64,000 nt of DNA from positions 1,268,501 through 1,332,500 of the forward strand of contig NZ_CM001023.1 of NCBI RefSeq assembly GCF_000166275.1, in the 5' to 3' direction. Numbering within the stretch: position 1 is the first letter of the stretch; each line of letters opens with the position of its first letter. This DNA is from Algoriphagus machipongonensis (lineage in GTDB: Bacteria > Bacteroidota > Bacteroidia > Cytophagales > Cyclobacteriaceae). Shown here in pieces: positions 52,354 through 61,821 of the stretch. Position numbers and translations under genes: made by a program. The notes beneath the pieces are model-generated. The model saw only the letters and a program-made list of their open reading frames with translations, was not told the DNA's origin and ran no database searches.

Positions 52354-53565
52354 ATGAAACTGAAAGAAGGAACCCATCTAACATATTGCACTAATATTCA
52401 TCCCGGAGAAAGCTGGGGGGAGACCTTCGAAAACCTTCAAAATCATATTCCCAATATTCAGTTAAAAGCAGCTAAAAATGCCCCATTTGGGATAGGTTTG
52501 AGGCTCTCCAATAAAGCTAGCTTGGAACTAAAAGTGGATGGGGAATTACAGAAATTCAAAACTTGGCTGGCAGCGAATAATTGTTACGTATTCACTATGA
52601 ATGGCTTCCCTTATGGAGGCTTCCATGGAGAAGTAGTGAAAGATAAGGTTCATCAACCAGACTGGACAACAAAAGATCGTAGAAATTATACAATTAGACT
52701 TTTTGAACTATTAGCAGAACTGCTACCAGAAGGAATGGAAGGGGGGATATCTACATCACCTTTGTCCTATAGATATTGGCATAAAAATCAGCAAGAGCTG
52801 GAAAGAGCCATTACTAAATCGACGACCCACATGGTTCATGTGGTAGAAAAACTCATAGAAATAAAGCAGAAAACCGGCAAAGTTCTTCATTTAGATATTG
52901 AGCCTGAGCCTGATGGTATTTTGGAAAATACAGCCGAAATGCTGGCTTTTTATAAAGATTGGCTTTTGCCAATGGGGGCTAGAGATTTGATGGATAGCCT
53001 AGCTATGAGTAAGGAAGACGCCGAAAATGCTATCAAAGACCACATTCGACTTTGTTACGATGTTTGTCACTTTGCCTTGGTTTATGAAAAACCAAGGGCG
53101 GTGTTTCAGGCAATGAAGTCAGCAGGCATCAAAATTGGGAAAATTCAGATTTCTGCGGCTTTAAAAATTGATATTCCCGAGTCGATTGAAAGTAAAGATG
53201 CTATCAGGAAAACATTGGTTCCATTCGCTGAATCCACTTATCTACATCAGGTAATTGGTAGAAATGCGGATGGACAGCTTGAGTCTTTTAGAGATTTAGA
53301 TCGAGCTTTAGCCGTTTTAGATCAAACCAAATTAAAAGAATGGAGAATACATTTCCATGTTCCTGTTTTTCTTGAAGACTACGGTGCTGTGGCTTCTACA
53401 CAGTCTGATATTTTGGAAGTACTAGATTATTTGAAAGAAGAGAATGTTACAGAACACTTAGAAGTAGAAACTTATACATGGGATGTGCTTCCTGAGGGAA
53501 TGAATATAGATATCCAAAGTTCTATTATTCGAGAACTGGAATGGGTATCTGAAAATTTAAAATAA
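52354..53565 (+). CDS. eboE: EboE, metabolite traffic protein (xylose-isomerase-like)
   Basis: A 403-residue TIM-barrel protein of the xylose-isomerase-like superfamily. The opening HLTYCTNIHPGESWGETFEN is the hallmark of EboE. LHLDIEPEPDGILENT, LCYDVCHFALVYE, GKIQISAAL and the C-terminal LEVETYTWDVLPEGM give the expected metal ligands (E, D/H, E). It starts 36 bp after eboD and ends 2 bp before eboF. The biochemical reaction of EboE is not established. Confidence 0.93.
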   Translation: MKLKEGTHLTYCTNIHPGESWGETFENLQNHIPNIQLKAAKNAPFGIGLRLSNKASLELKVDGELQKFKTWLAANNCYVFTMNGFPYGGFHGEVVKDKVHQPDWTTKDRRNYTIRLFELLAELLPEGMEGGISTSPLSYRYWHKNQQELERAITKSTTHMVHVVEKLIEIKQKTGKVLHLDIEPEPDGILENTAEMLAFYKDWLLPMGARDLMDSLAMSKEDAENAIKDHIRLCYDVCHFALVYEKPRAVFQAMKSAGIKIGKIQISAALKIDIPESIESKDAIRKTLVPFAESTYLHQVIGRNADGQLESFRDLDRALAVLDQTKLKEWRIHFHVPVFLEDYGAVASTQSDILEVLDYLKEENVTEHLEVETYTWDVLPEGMNIDIQSSIIRELEWVSENLK

Positions 53566-53567
53566 TC

Positions 53568-54944
53568 ATGAAAAAGACGGTAGTTATAGATGTGGTCGCT
53601 CTTTCAAGTCGATTGATTGGAGAACACACGCCTTTTTTAAATAATTGGACTTCCAAAAGTCACCAGGCGAGTATTAAACCGGTATTGCCCGCAGTTACTA
53701 CCTCCGCCCAAACCACTTACCTTACGGGAAAGTGGCCTACTGATCATGGGATTGTGGGGAATGGGTGGTATTTCAAGGATGAATGTGAAATTAAGTTCTG
53801 GAGGCAATCTAATAAGCTGATTCAGGCTGAAAATATATGGGACCTTGCCAAAAAGAAGAACCCAGAATTTACGGTGTCCAATATGTTTTGGTGGTACAAT
53901 ATGTACTCCACGGCGGATTATCAAGTTACTCCAAGACCACTTTACCCTTCAGATGGTAGGAAAATACCAGACTGCCATTCTCATCCCATGGATTTGAGAG
54001 ATAAGCTTCAAGATGAGCTGGGGCAATTTCCTCTGTTTTCATTTTGGGGGCCAAATGCAAATATTGCTTCCACCAAATGGATAGCTGAGGCTTCAAAAAA
54101 GGTGGATGAATGGAAGAATCCTACATTAACTTTAATCTATCTTCCACATTTGGATTATGGGCTTCAGAAGTATGGTATTGATTTCTCAAAGATCTCTAAA
54201 GACTTGAATGAAATAGATGCTGTTTGTGAGGATTTGATTACCTATTACGAAAATCAAGGGGCAGAAGTGATTTTGCTTTCTGAGTATGGGATTACCTCCG
54301 TATCAAACCCAGTTCACCTTAATAGGGTGTTTAGAAAAGCAGGGCTCATTCAAGTCAAAAATGAATTGGGATTAGAAACTTTAGATGCTGGAACGAGCCG
54401 TGCGTTTGCTGTGGTAGATCATCAATTGGCGCATATTCATGTTAAGGACAAAGAAGATATGCCATTAGTGAAAAAGCTTTTGGAAGAGACGCCTGGTATA
54501 GATCTGATTCTTGATGAAGATGGTAAAAAAGAATACCATTTAGACCATGAGAGATCGGGAGATTTTGTAGTGGTGGCTGATAAGGATTCTTGGTTTACTT
54601 ATTATTTCTGGTTGGATGATGCAAAAGCACCAGATTATGCAAGGTGCGTTGCGATCCATCAAAAGCCAGGATATGATCCAGTTGAGTTATTTGTCAATCC
54701 TGAATTCAAGTTTCCTATGGCCAAAGTAGGGATGAAGGTTTTGAAAAAGAAATTGGGATTCAGGTATCTAATGGATGTGATTCCCTTGGAGGCTAGCTTG
54801 GTAAAAGGAGCACATGGAAGGATTCCAGAGGATGCTTTAGATCATCCCGTCTTTTTTAGTAAAAATAAAAGTCTGACTGAAAGTAAAACCTTGTCACCGG
54901 TAGATATCCAAAACTTGATTTTGAATCAGGTATTTGCAGAGTAG
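53568..54944 (+). CDS. eboF: EboF, alkaline phosphatase-superfamily (nucleotide pyrophosphatase-like) protein
   Basis: A 458-residue phosphodiesterase/pyrophosphatase of the alkaline phosphatase superfamily. The N-terminal VIDVVALSSRLI metal strand, the nucleophile region PAVTTSAQTTYLTGKWPTDH and the metal motifs LPHLDYGLQKYG (DxxxH-like), LSEYGIT and KGAHGRIPED follow in order. No signal peptide, so it acts in the cytoplasm. It closes the ebo cluster 2 bp after eboE and is followed by a terminator shared with the convergent ThuA gene. Confidence 0.9.
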   Translation: MKKTVVIDVVALSSRLIGEHTPFLNNWTSKSHQASIKPVLPAVTTSAQTTYLTGKWPTDHGIVGNGWYFKDECEIKFWRQSNKLIQAENIWDLAKKKNPEFTVSNMFWWYNMYSTADYQVTPRPLYPSDGRKIPDCHSHPMDLRDKLQDELGQFPLFSFWGPNANIASTKWIAEASKKVDEWKNPTLTLIYLPHLDYGLQKYGIDFSKISKDLNEIDAVCEDLITYYENQGAEVILLSEYGITSVSNPVHLNRVFRKAGLIQVKNELGLETLDAGTSRAFAVVDHQLAHIHVKDKEDMPLVKKLLEETPGIDLILDEDGKKEYHLDHERSGDFVVVADKDSWFTYYFWLDDAKAPDYARCVAIHQKPGYDPVELFVNPEFKFPMAKVGMKVLKKKLGFRYLMDVIPLEASLVKGAHGRIPEDALDHPVFFSKNKSLTESKTLSPVDIQNLILNQVFAE

Positions 54945-54968
54945 ACCCTCTACTAGAAATTAAAGAAA

Positions 54969-55007
54969 TAAAAAAAGCCATCCACGATAATTTGTAGATG
55001 GCTTTTT
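54969..55007. terminator. bidirectional rho-independent terminator after eboF
   Basis: A-run, stem AGCCATC/GATGGCT with a loop of about 13 bases, then TTTTT. It serves eboF on the plus strand and the convergent 1148-residue gene on the minus strand. Confidence 0.85.
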
Positions 55008-55025
55008 ACTTGACTTAAGGTTGGG

Positions 55026-58000
55026 TTATTTGGCGTTGAAGGTTAAACCTGACACTATGAAAGTGCCGTTACCTCCATCATTATTTGGTTTCGTCACGAT
55101 AAACAATTGGTGTAGATTTCCATCAGTAGTACCTGTCACCGGAATGGTGAAGGATCCGAAATTAGGAGCTCCTTCTGGGCCATTAGATGGTTTCTGAGTA
55201 AATGTAGCAGAACCTACTAGCTCACCTGTAGGGCTATCTAAACGTAGTTCGAAAGTATAATCATCTCCAAGCTCTCCCATTGTTGCATTTGTGGCTGTTA
55301 CTGAAGAAATATCCGTCAAGTCTACTTGATTAACTGCAAAAGAAGCTTCGTTTTTAGGAACCATCACTAAGTTCATTCCTTCGTAGCTCATACTGCTATA
55401 ACCTCCAGCTAATTCACTGACATTGCCCATGTCTATGGTATTGCTTCTTAGGAGAAGGGTAGAAGAGCCTGTTAGTGGCTTCGTTGTCTCGCTACCCTTA
55501 TCTGTATAAGAAGCATTCAGCATAAACATACCTGTTGGTGTTGCTTGCTTATCAAGCGTTGGGCTAACAGAACCAGAAGCAGGCAAGGAAGGAGTGTTCA
55601 CTTGATCCAATGAAAGAATGTAAGCAACCAATGCACTAAGATCAGAATCTTTCATGTCTGGATTAGCAGGCATGGCTGTTTCTCCCCAGACACCACCGCC
55701 ACCATTTTTGATTTTGTTCTTCAAATAATCAATATCTCCATCATCGTATTTCTTTGCTACATTGATGTAAGACGGTCCTACAGATGCCTCCGCTTCTTTA
55801 TGGCAGGTTTTACAAGTCAATGTGGTGAAAAGAGATTTTCCTAACATGGCTTCAGTCATCACTTTGTGCCCCATGTCAGATTCGGCTTGATCCATTCCTT
55901 CGATATAATCCGCAGAAACATACAGCGTGCTTAAATCATTTGATGCGTTTGGATCTTCTTCATCTTCTACCGAAACGGTGTAATTCACTTTTTTGCCAGG
56001 GAAATAGAAAGCTTGATTTCCTTTCACAGCAATGGAAATTTTTGGAGCAGTGTTTCCTGAATATACGCTGGCTATGCCACTAGTTCCTTCCAATCCATCG
56101 GGATCCGCTGCGGTAACTTTTACTTCGTATTCACCAATTTGGTCAAAAGTATATTCCAAAGAAGGTGTTTCTGTGGTCTCAGTTTGACCGTTCCCTAAAT
56201 CCCAAGTATAAGTGAGTGGATCATTTTCTGGGTCGCTTGAAGTAGCTGTAAATGTCACCGTTAGAGGATTGCTTCCAGAAGTTTTACTTGCTGAAATATC
56301 ACTCACCACTGGTGCCCTATTTCCTCCATTATAATCAATTCTAAATAATCCTGCATCAGGGTTTTTCGAGAACCAGCCATTTCCATATTCAAGCATATAG
56401 ATACGTCCATCAGAACCCATTTCCATATCCATTAATGCGTTGAATTTGGTGCTTGGCATGAATGGTTCCATCTTATCAAAATCACCATTTTCTTTGATGC
56501 TTACTGCTTTTACCCATCCTCGGATCCAGTCATAGATGAAAATCTTTCCATCATAGTAATCAGGCATCTTGGTATCTGCAGAATACATGTCAGAGTAATA
56601 GATTGGGCCTGCCATTGCATTCCTTCCTCCAGATCCTACTGATGGGAATTCTTTGGATTCACCATAAGGGTACCAAATAAATGCTGGAGCTAGTTCAGGC
56701 AATTCTTTGATACCGGTATTATTTACCGAGTTATTGATAGGGCCATTAGGGTCAAAAGCCTCGCCAGACTCACCTGTTACGTAATCGAATTCACGATATG
56801 GATAATTGTTACCTACAAAATAAGGCCATCCAAAATTACCTGCTTTTCTTGCCTGGTTTAATTCATCATAGCCTCGAGGTCCTCTTGTGCTCATGCTGTC
56901 AGCATTTGCATCTGGCCCTACTTCACCCCAGTACAAGAATCCATTCTTTTGATCAACAGAAATTCTGTATGGGTTTCTGTTTCCTTGTACATAGATCTCA
57001 GGTCTTGTTCCTTCTGTTCCTACTGGATACAAATTTCCTTCAGGAATGTCGTAAGAACCATCTTCGTTTACTTTGATTCGAAGAATTTTACCTCTTAGAT
57101 CATTTGCATTACCTGAAGATCTACGAGCATCAAATTGCTCTCTTCCGGGTCTTTGGTCCAAAGGAGCAAATCCATTGTTTACGAATTTAGAGTCTTGTTG
57201 GTTGAAAGGAGTAGAGTTATCACCCAAAGAAAGGAACAAGTTTCCTTCTTTATCAAATGCAATTGATCCACCAGTGTGGCAGCAGATATCTCTATCTGAA
57301 TGAACGTCCAAAATCACAACTTCGGAAGCCATGTCCCAAGTGTCATTTTTGAAGGTGAATCTAGAAAGTCTATTGATTTCTTCATCTCCAGAAGGAGCAT
57401 AATAAACGAAGACATATCCATTTTCCGCATAGTTAGGGTCTTTTTGAATTCCCATTAACCCTTCTTCAGCGTTCACACCTCTAACTTCCGTTTTCCAATA
57501 AACATCGAGTTTAGCTATTTCTTTTAACTCTTCTGTCTCATTATCGAAAAACAAGATCTCTCCTCTTCTTTGTGCAACCAAAATATCCAAATTAGGAAGG
57601 ATGGTCATCTCTGTTGGTTCAGTGAATTCACCTACTGATAAAGCAGTTTTCGTGAATCTATTCTCCTCAGGAACTCTCTTAGATTTTGCTTTACTGTAAT
57701 CAAGCTCTAAGTTATCTCCGATTGCATATTGAATTCCCGCTAATAAATGCTTTAAATAAAGCTCTTCGGAGTAAGACTCATTAGTATGTCCACCACCAGT
57801 ATAGAAGGCTCTACCTCCATCATAATCATGGAACCAGGCAATTGGGTGAACCCCCATATCAAAACCTCCTTTATAGGAGTCTTCATCAAGTTCCAATAAT
57901 ACATGAACATCAGGATTCATGTTTTTATAGCTATACCACTCATCTGTTCTTTCCCAAGGATTGGGAAGAAATGAAGTGGAAGGATTGCTCGCGTCTTTGA

Positions 58001-58472
58001 CAGTGACTTGTCCTGCTTGAACATTTGGATTGGGGTCATTGATCCCCGGGTGATCCGTAAAATACCCTCCAACAAGGCGGCCATACCAGCCCCAGTTGTA
58101 TTCCGTGTCAGCTGCAGCATGTATTCCTACATAACCACCACCTGCTTGGATATATCGTTCAAAATCAGCTTCCTGATAATTATTTAGCACATCACCGGTA
58201 GTGCTGAGGAAGATTACAGTGGAATATTGAGCGAGGTTTTCCTCATTGAACATGTCTGCTTGGGTAGTAGTGTCTACCGTAAAGCCATTTTCTGCTCCTA
58301 ACTTTTGTATGGCTGCTATTCCTGTAGGAATAGATTCATGGTGATATCCTGCTGTCTTGCTAAATACAAGTACTTTTGGTTCCCCTGAGCGTTTGTTTTT
58401 ACAGCTCCAAGTTGCCAAACTTACTAATAGCACAATCATAAGCAGGCTACGTAGGTTTTTTGGGTAATTCAT
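55026..58472 (-). CDS. ThuA / glucose dehydrogenase-like / PKD / cytochrome c lipoprotein
   Basis: An 1148-residue secreted lipoprotein (lipobox LATWSC). In order: ThuA domain (about 30-250; VLVFSKTAGYHHESIPTGI, VGIHAAADTEYNW), PQQ-type sorbosone/glucose dehydrogenase propeller (about 275-700; GLMGIQKDPNYAENGYVFVYY, DICCHTGGSIAFDKEGNLF, VQGNRNPYRISVDQKNG), a PKD domain (about 715-800; FTATSSDPENDPLTYTWDLGNG), a cytochrome c with CKTCH at 887-891 and a C-terminal jelly-roll like a carbohydrate-binding module (about 970-1148). The layout is known in Bacteroidota; the substrate is unknown, most likely a sugar or glycan end. Transcribed alone, with a long leader. Confidence 0.88.
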   Translation of the reverse strand: MNYPKNLRSLLMIVLLVSLATWSCKNKRSGEPKVLVFSKTAGYHHESIPTGIAAIQKLGAENGFTVDTTTQADMFNEENLAQYSTVIFLSTTGDVLNNYQEADFERYIQAGGGYVGIHAAADTEYNWGWYGRLVGGYFTDHPGINDPNPNVQAGQVTVKDASNPSTSFLPNPWERTDEWYSYKNMNPDVHVLLELDEDSYKGGFDMGVHPIAWFHDYDGGRAFYTGGGHTNESYSEELYLKHLLAGIQYAIGDNLELDYSKAKSKRVPEENRFTKTALSVGEFTEPTEMTILPNLDILVAQRRGEILFFDNETEELKEIAKLDVYWKTEVRGVNAEEGLMGIQKDPNYAENGYVFVYYAPSGDEEINRLSRFTFKNDTWDMASEVVILDVHSDRDICCHTGGSIAFDKEGNLFLSLGDNSTPFNQQDSKFVNNGFAPLDQRPGREQFDARRSSGNANDLRGKILRIKVNEDGSYDIPEGNLYPVGTEGTRPEIYVQGNRNPYRISVDQKNGFLYWGEVGPDANADSMSTRGPRGYDELNQARKAGNFGWPYFVGNNYPYREFDYVTGESGEAFDPNGPINNSVNNTGIKELPELAPAFIWYPYGESKEFPSVGSGGRNAMAGPIYYSDMYSADTKMPDYYDGKIFIYDWIRGWVKAVSIKENGDFDKMEPFMPSTKFNALMDMEMGSDGRIYMLEYGNGWFSKNPDAGLFRIDYNGGNRAPVVSDISASKTSGSNPLTVTFTATSSDPENDPLTYTWDLGNGQTETTETPSLEYTFDQIGEYEVKVTAADPDGLEGTSGIASVYSGNTAPKISIAVKGNQAFYFPGKKVNYTVSVEDEEDPNASNDLSTLYVSADYIEGMDQAESDMGHKVMTEAMLGKSLFTTLTCKTCHKEAEASVGPSYINVAKKYDDGDIDYLKNKIKNGGGGVWGETAMPANPDMKDSDLSALVAYILSLDQVNTPSLPASGSVSPTLDKQATPTGMFMLNASYTDKGSETTKPLTGSSTLLLRSNTIDMGNVSELAGGYSSMSYEGMNLVMVPKNEASFAVNQVDLTDISSVTATNATMGELGDDYTFELRLDSPTGELVGSATFTQKPSNGPEGAPNFGSFTIPVTGTTDGNLHQLFIVTKPNNDGGNGTFIVSGLTFNAK

Positions 58473-58527
58473 ATTGTTAAACTTTCGAAAATTTGGGTAA
58501 GATCAATAAAACGCACCTAAGTAACCT

Positions 58528-58564
58528 AAAATTGATCTAAAAATCAGCGTTTTGGATCAATTTT
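58528..58564. promoter_or_regulatory. perfect 10-bp inverted repeat between galK and the ThuA gene
   Basis: Arms AAAATTGATC (58528-58537) and GATCAATTTT (58555-58564) with a 17-base spacer. On the minus strand it can be the galK terminator (arm followed by TTTTAGG) or an operator in the leader of the ThuA gene. The sequence does not decide between these. Confidence 0.45.
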
Positions 58565-58607
58565 TCTTTTTGAAACAATAGTATTATAGATTTTGTGTTT
58601 TTTCTAC

Positions 58608-59756
58608 TTAACCTAAAATTCTTGCTCCTTCAGAAGGGGTTACCTCTATAAACTCAGGGTCGATGTTGAATTGATTCTTATAATGAGTTGATAGATAGTC
58701 TTTTAATTCTTGTTTTTTACTAGTTTCTAAGAGGCTGATTGTACATCCTCCAAATCCGCCTCCCATCATTCTAGAACCCAAAACATAAGGTTTCTGTTTA
58801 GAAGACTTGACTAAAAAATCCAATTCTGGACAACTTACCTCATAATCTTTGCTAAGACTTTCATGAGATTCCCACATAAGCTTTCCAAATGCTATTAAAT
58901 CACTGTTTTTTAAACAGTCGCCTGCTTCTTTTACCCGATGGTCTTCCATAATCACATGTTTGGCCTTAGGGAAAAGTTCTACTGGCAATAACTCCTTTAC
59001 TTTTGCTAGATCATCTGGAGTAAGGTCTCTCAAAGTAGTAATGCCAGGGAAGCTGTTCTGCAGAATCTCAACACTCTTTTCGCAGGCTTCTCTTCTTTTG
59101 TTATAAGCAGAATCTGCCAATTTATGCTTGACATTTGTATTGGTCAGCAACAGAGAGTAACCTCCTAACTCTAGTGGGATTTCCTCGTGGGAATTGCTTC
59201 TACAGTCAAGTAAAAGCGCATGATTTTCTTTGCCAAAGGCAGAAGCATAGGGATCCATGATTCCGCAGTTGAGTCCTTCAAAAAGGTGCTCAGACTTTTG
59301 GGCATAAATGGCAATGGATTTTTTAGAGATTTTGAAATCAAATACCGCTGAGATAGCAGTTCCGATGGCAACAGATAAAGCGGCGGAGGACGATAGTCCA
59401 GATCCTACTGGAATGTCGCCACCAAAGACAATGTCAAAGCCTTTAACAGGATATCCAGCTTGCTTCAACAGGGAAACCATCCCCATGATGTAGTTTGCCC
59501 AATGTCCTTTTTTCGGAGAAAAATCATTGATGTCAAATGCAAAATCTTCCTCAAAATCTAAAGAATGGATTTTTGAAACAGTTGTTTCATTTTTACAAAT
59601 ACCTACCCAAATTCCTTGGGAAACTGCAGCAGGGAATACAAACCCTTCTTGGTAGTCGGTGTGTTCTCCTATTAAATTGATTCTTCCTGGGGCAAAAGAA
59701 ATTAATGGCTCCTTCTTGAAAAGTTCAAGAAAGGATTTTGCGATTTTTTCGCGCAT
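58608..59756 (-). CDS. galK: galactokinase
   Basis: A 382-residue GHMP kinase that phosphorylates galactose at C1. The galactokinase signature GRINLIGEHTDY is at 24-35, the GHMP ATP loop PVGSGLSSSAALSVA follows at about 115-129, and the C-terminal MGGGFGGCTISL is intact. Its start codon abuts the stop of the LacI-type regulator (no gap), so the two are co-transcribed. The other Leloir genes are not in the window. Confidence 0.96.
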   Translation of the reverse strand: MREKIAKSFLELFKKEPLISFAPGRINLIGEHTDYQEGFVFPAAVSQGIWVGICKNETTVSKIHSLDFEEDFAFDINDFSPKKGHWANYIMGMVSLLKQAGYPVKGFDIVFGGDIPVGSGLSSSAALSVAIGTAISAVFDFKISKKSIAIYAQKSEHLFEGLNCGIMDPYASAFGKENHALLLDCRSNSHEEIPLELGGYSLLLTNTNVKHKLADSAYNKRREACEKSVEILQNSFPGITTLRDLTPDDLAKVKELLPVELFPKAKHVIMEDHRVKEAGDCLKNSDLIAFGKLMWESHESLSKDYEVSCPELDFLVKSSKQKPYVLGSRMMGGGFGGCTISLLETSKKQELKDYLSTHYKNQFNIDPEFIEVTPSEGARILG

Positions 59757-60782
59757 TTATAGGTTGGTTTGAGTGGATTTTCTAGGCACAAGAGTAGTCT
59801 CTAGTACGATGGAAATAGGGTCGTCGGAAGCAATTCCGTCTAACTGATCCAGTAAATGACTCACAGCTAATTTCCCCATCTCGTAGCCAGGTTGAGAAAC
59901 AGTTGTAAGAGCTGGTTCCACAACAGCGGAAGTCGGGTTGTTGGTAAATCCCGCCAAGGCAATATCCTCTGGTATTTTCACACCTTTGCTTTTCCACAAA
60001 GTCATAACATCCATTGCTACCGGATCAAAAATACAAAACACTCCGTCAGGCTTGTTCTCCATTTCAAGTACTTCTTCGGCAATTTTAATATTCCCTTCAG
60101 TCGTCAGATCAGTTACTTTTATTAACTCTTTTTCTTCTTTAATTCCAAAGTCTTTAAGTGCTTTTAAATACCCTTCTTTCCTCTTCTTACTAATGTAGAG
60201 GTCTTCTGGTCCTGAAACATACATTACTCTTTTGCAGCCCATTTCCAGTAAATGTTTCGTGACTTGATAGGCGCCACCCACATCATTAAATGTGATTTTT
60301 GAAACAGGAATGTCCTCTTGAACACGGTCGAATAAAACAAATGGAATTTCTCGATTGTAAAGTTCAAAAAGGTGCTCGTAATGGTTGGTTTCACGACTCA
60401 GAGAAATTAATAAAGCATCTACCTGAGTAGCGACCAGGGTTTTGATATTTGCAATCTCAAGCTCCAAGTTCTCATTGGATTGACAAATCATGATGTTATA
60501 TCCTCTGACGTTCGCTTGATCTTGGATTCCTGAAATACAGGAGGCAAAAAAGTGAGATGTTATCTCTGGTACAATCACCCCGAGTGTTTTAGTCCTGCTG
60601 ATTCGAAGACTTTGAGCCAAGAGATTGGGTTGGTAGTTCATCTCATTAGCCATCTCCACGATCTTTCTTTTTGTTTCAGGATGAAGTTCCGGAGAGTCCT
60701 TTAAGGCTCTGGAAACAGTGGAAACAGAAACGCCTAATTTTTTGGCGATTTCCTTCATGGTAACCTGATGCCCTTTTTTCAT
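59757..60782 (-). CDS. LacI family transcriptional regulator
   Basis: A 341-residue LacI/GalR-type regulator. The N-terminal helix-turn-helix (VTMKEIAKKLGVSVSTVSRA) and hinge helix (NYQPNLLAQSLR) precede a periplasmic-binding-protein-like sensor domain (LGVIVPEITSHFFASCISGI, MICQSNENLELE, IALAGFTNNPTSAVVEPALT). It directly precedes galK on the same strand, so it likely controls galactose or a related sugar. No operator is evident in the 58-bp gap to the next gene upstream. Confidence 0.94.
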   Translation of the reverse strand: MKKGHQVTMKEIAKKLGVSVSTVSRALKDSPELHPETKRKIVEMANEMNYQPNLLAQSLRISRTKTLGVIVPEITSHFFASCISGIQDQANVRGYNIMICQSNENLELEIANIKTLVATQVDALLISLSRETNHYEHLFELYNREIPFVLFDRVQEDIPVSKITFNDVGGAYQVTKHLLEMGCKRVMYVSGPEDLYISKKRKEGYLKALKDFGIKEEKELIKVTDLTTEGNIKIAEEVLEMENKPDGVFCIFDPVAMDVMTLWKSKGVKIPEDIALAGFTNNPTSAVVEPALTTVSQPGYEMGKLAVSHLLDQLDGIASDDPISIVLETTLVPRKSTQTNL

Positions 60783-60840
60783 GGTGTTTTTTTTATAAGT
60801 TTCAGGATTTTCTTTTGGAATAGCCCGAATTAACTAATTA

Positions 60841-61821
60841 TTACTCTTGATATACTGTAAATAAAACAGTTTCTCCCACAGCTTGCAAAGTTCTCTTGTC
60901 AATCAAGTCCATATTGTCACTATGGGTATGATGATAATGTCCAAATCCAGAATCTGGGGAGAACTGAATGATATCTATCATAGGTATACCCGCGTACTCG
61001 TTGACAAAAGCATGATCATCTAGGATCTCTGGAGTATTTCGCATGACAAAAAAGTCACTATGACCCACTTTAGCAGCATTCTCCCACACTTTTTTGAGAA
61101 TTCCTGAGGCATATTGACGAGAATAGCCCTCATAATAGAATTTAGCTCCTTTGGCACCTACCATGTCTAGTAAGATGCCATAATAGGCGGTGTAATTTGG
61201 AATGTGTTTGTTTTTGGACCAATGCTGAGAACCTAAACACCACCAAAAATCCTGGGAAGTATTTCGGACTCTTGTTTGCTCTGGCTCACCATCATCTTCT
61301 CCGTCAAACAGGATGAAGTCTATACCAACATCTGGCTTTAATTCTTGGGAATGAATGGCTCTGGCTACTTCCAGTAATACCCCAACGCCACTTGCACCGT
61401 CATTCGCACCATCAATAGGTTTATCCATATCCTGGGAATCTTTATCTGCAATTCTTCTTGAATCCCAGTGCGCAGAAAGCATAATTCTTTTCTTCGCCTC
61501 TGGTTGATAAGAGGCAATAATATTGCTTAAATCCCAAGTAAGACCATCATAGGTAGTGGCTTCAAAATCCTGGGTACTTACTGTTAGTCCGAAGGACTCG
61601 AACTTAGCAATGATCCATTCTTTTGTAGCTTGATGACCAGGACTTTCCGGAACTCTTGGTCCAAAATCTACTTGTTTTTGAATATAAGTATAGGCAGAGT
61701 CTGGAGAAAAAGCAGGAAAAGGCTTAGGTGGCGTTTCTTCTACTTTTTCATTCTTATTTTCTGAAGAGCTACATGCCCAGGCAAAAAGCAATACCCCGAT
61801 AAGCCAAAATCTATTCTTCAT
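60841..61821 (-). CDS. M28-family zinc peptidase / glutaminyl cyclase-like lipoprotein
   Basis: About 326 residues from the ATG at 61821 (an ATG four codons earlier is possible). Lipobox LLFAWAC. The metal-site residues are present: [38 protein letters not shown] and the later [17 protein letters not shown], as in bacterial glutaminyl-peptide cyclotransferases and M28 aminopeptidases. It would convert N-terminal glutamine to pyroglutamate or trim peptides in the periplasm. It overlaps the end of cysS by about 11 bp and is likely co-transcribed with it. Confidence 0.88.
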   Translation of the reverse strand: MKNRFWLIGVLLFAWACSSSENKNEKVEETPPKPFPAFSPDSAYTYIQKQVDFGPRVPESPGHQATKEWIIAKFESFGLTVSTQDFEATTYDGLTWDLSNIIASYQPEAKKRIMLSAHWDSRRIADKDSQDMDKPIDGANDGASGVGVLLEVARAIHSQELKPDVGIDFILFDGEDDGEPEQTRVRNTSQDFWWCLGSQHWSKNKHIPNYTAYYGILLDMVGAKGAKFYYEGYSRQYASGILKKVWENAAKVGHSDFFVMRNTPEILDDHAFVNEYAGIPMIDIIQFSPDSGFGHYHHTHSDNMDLIDKRTLQAVGETVLFTVYQE

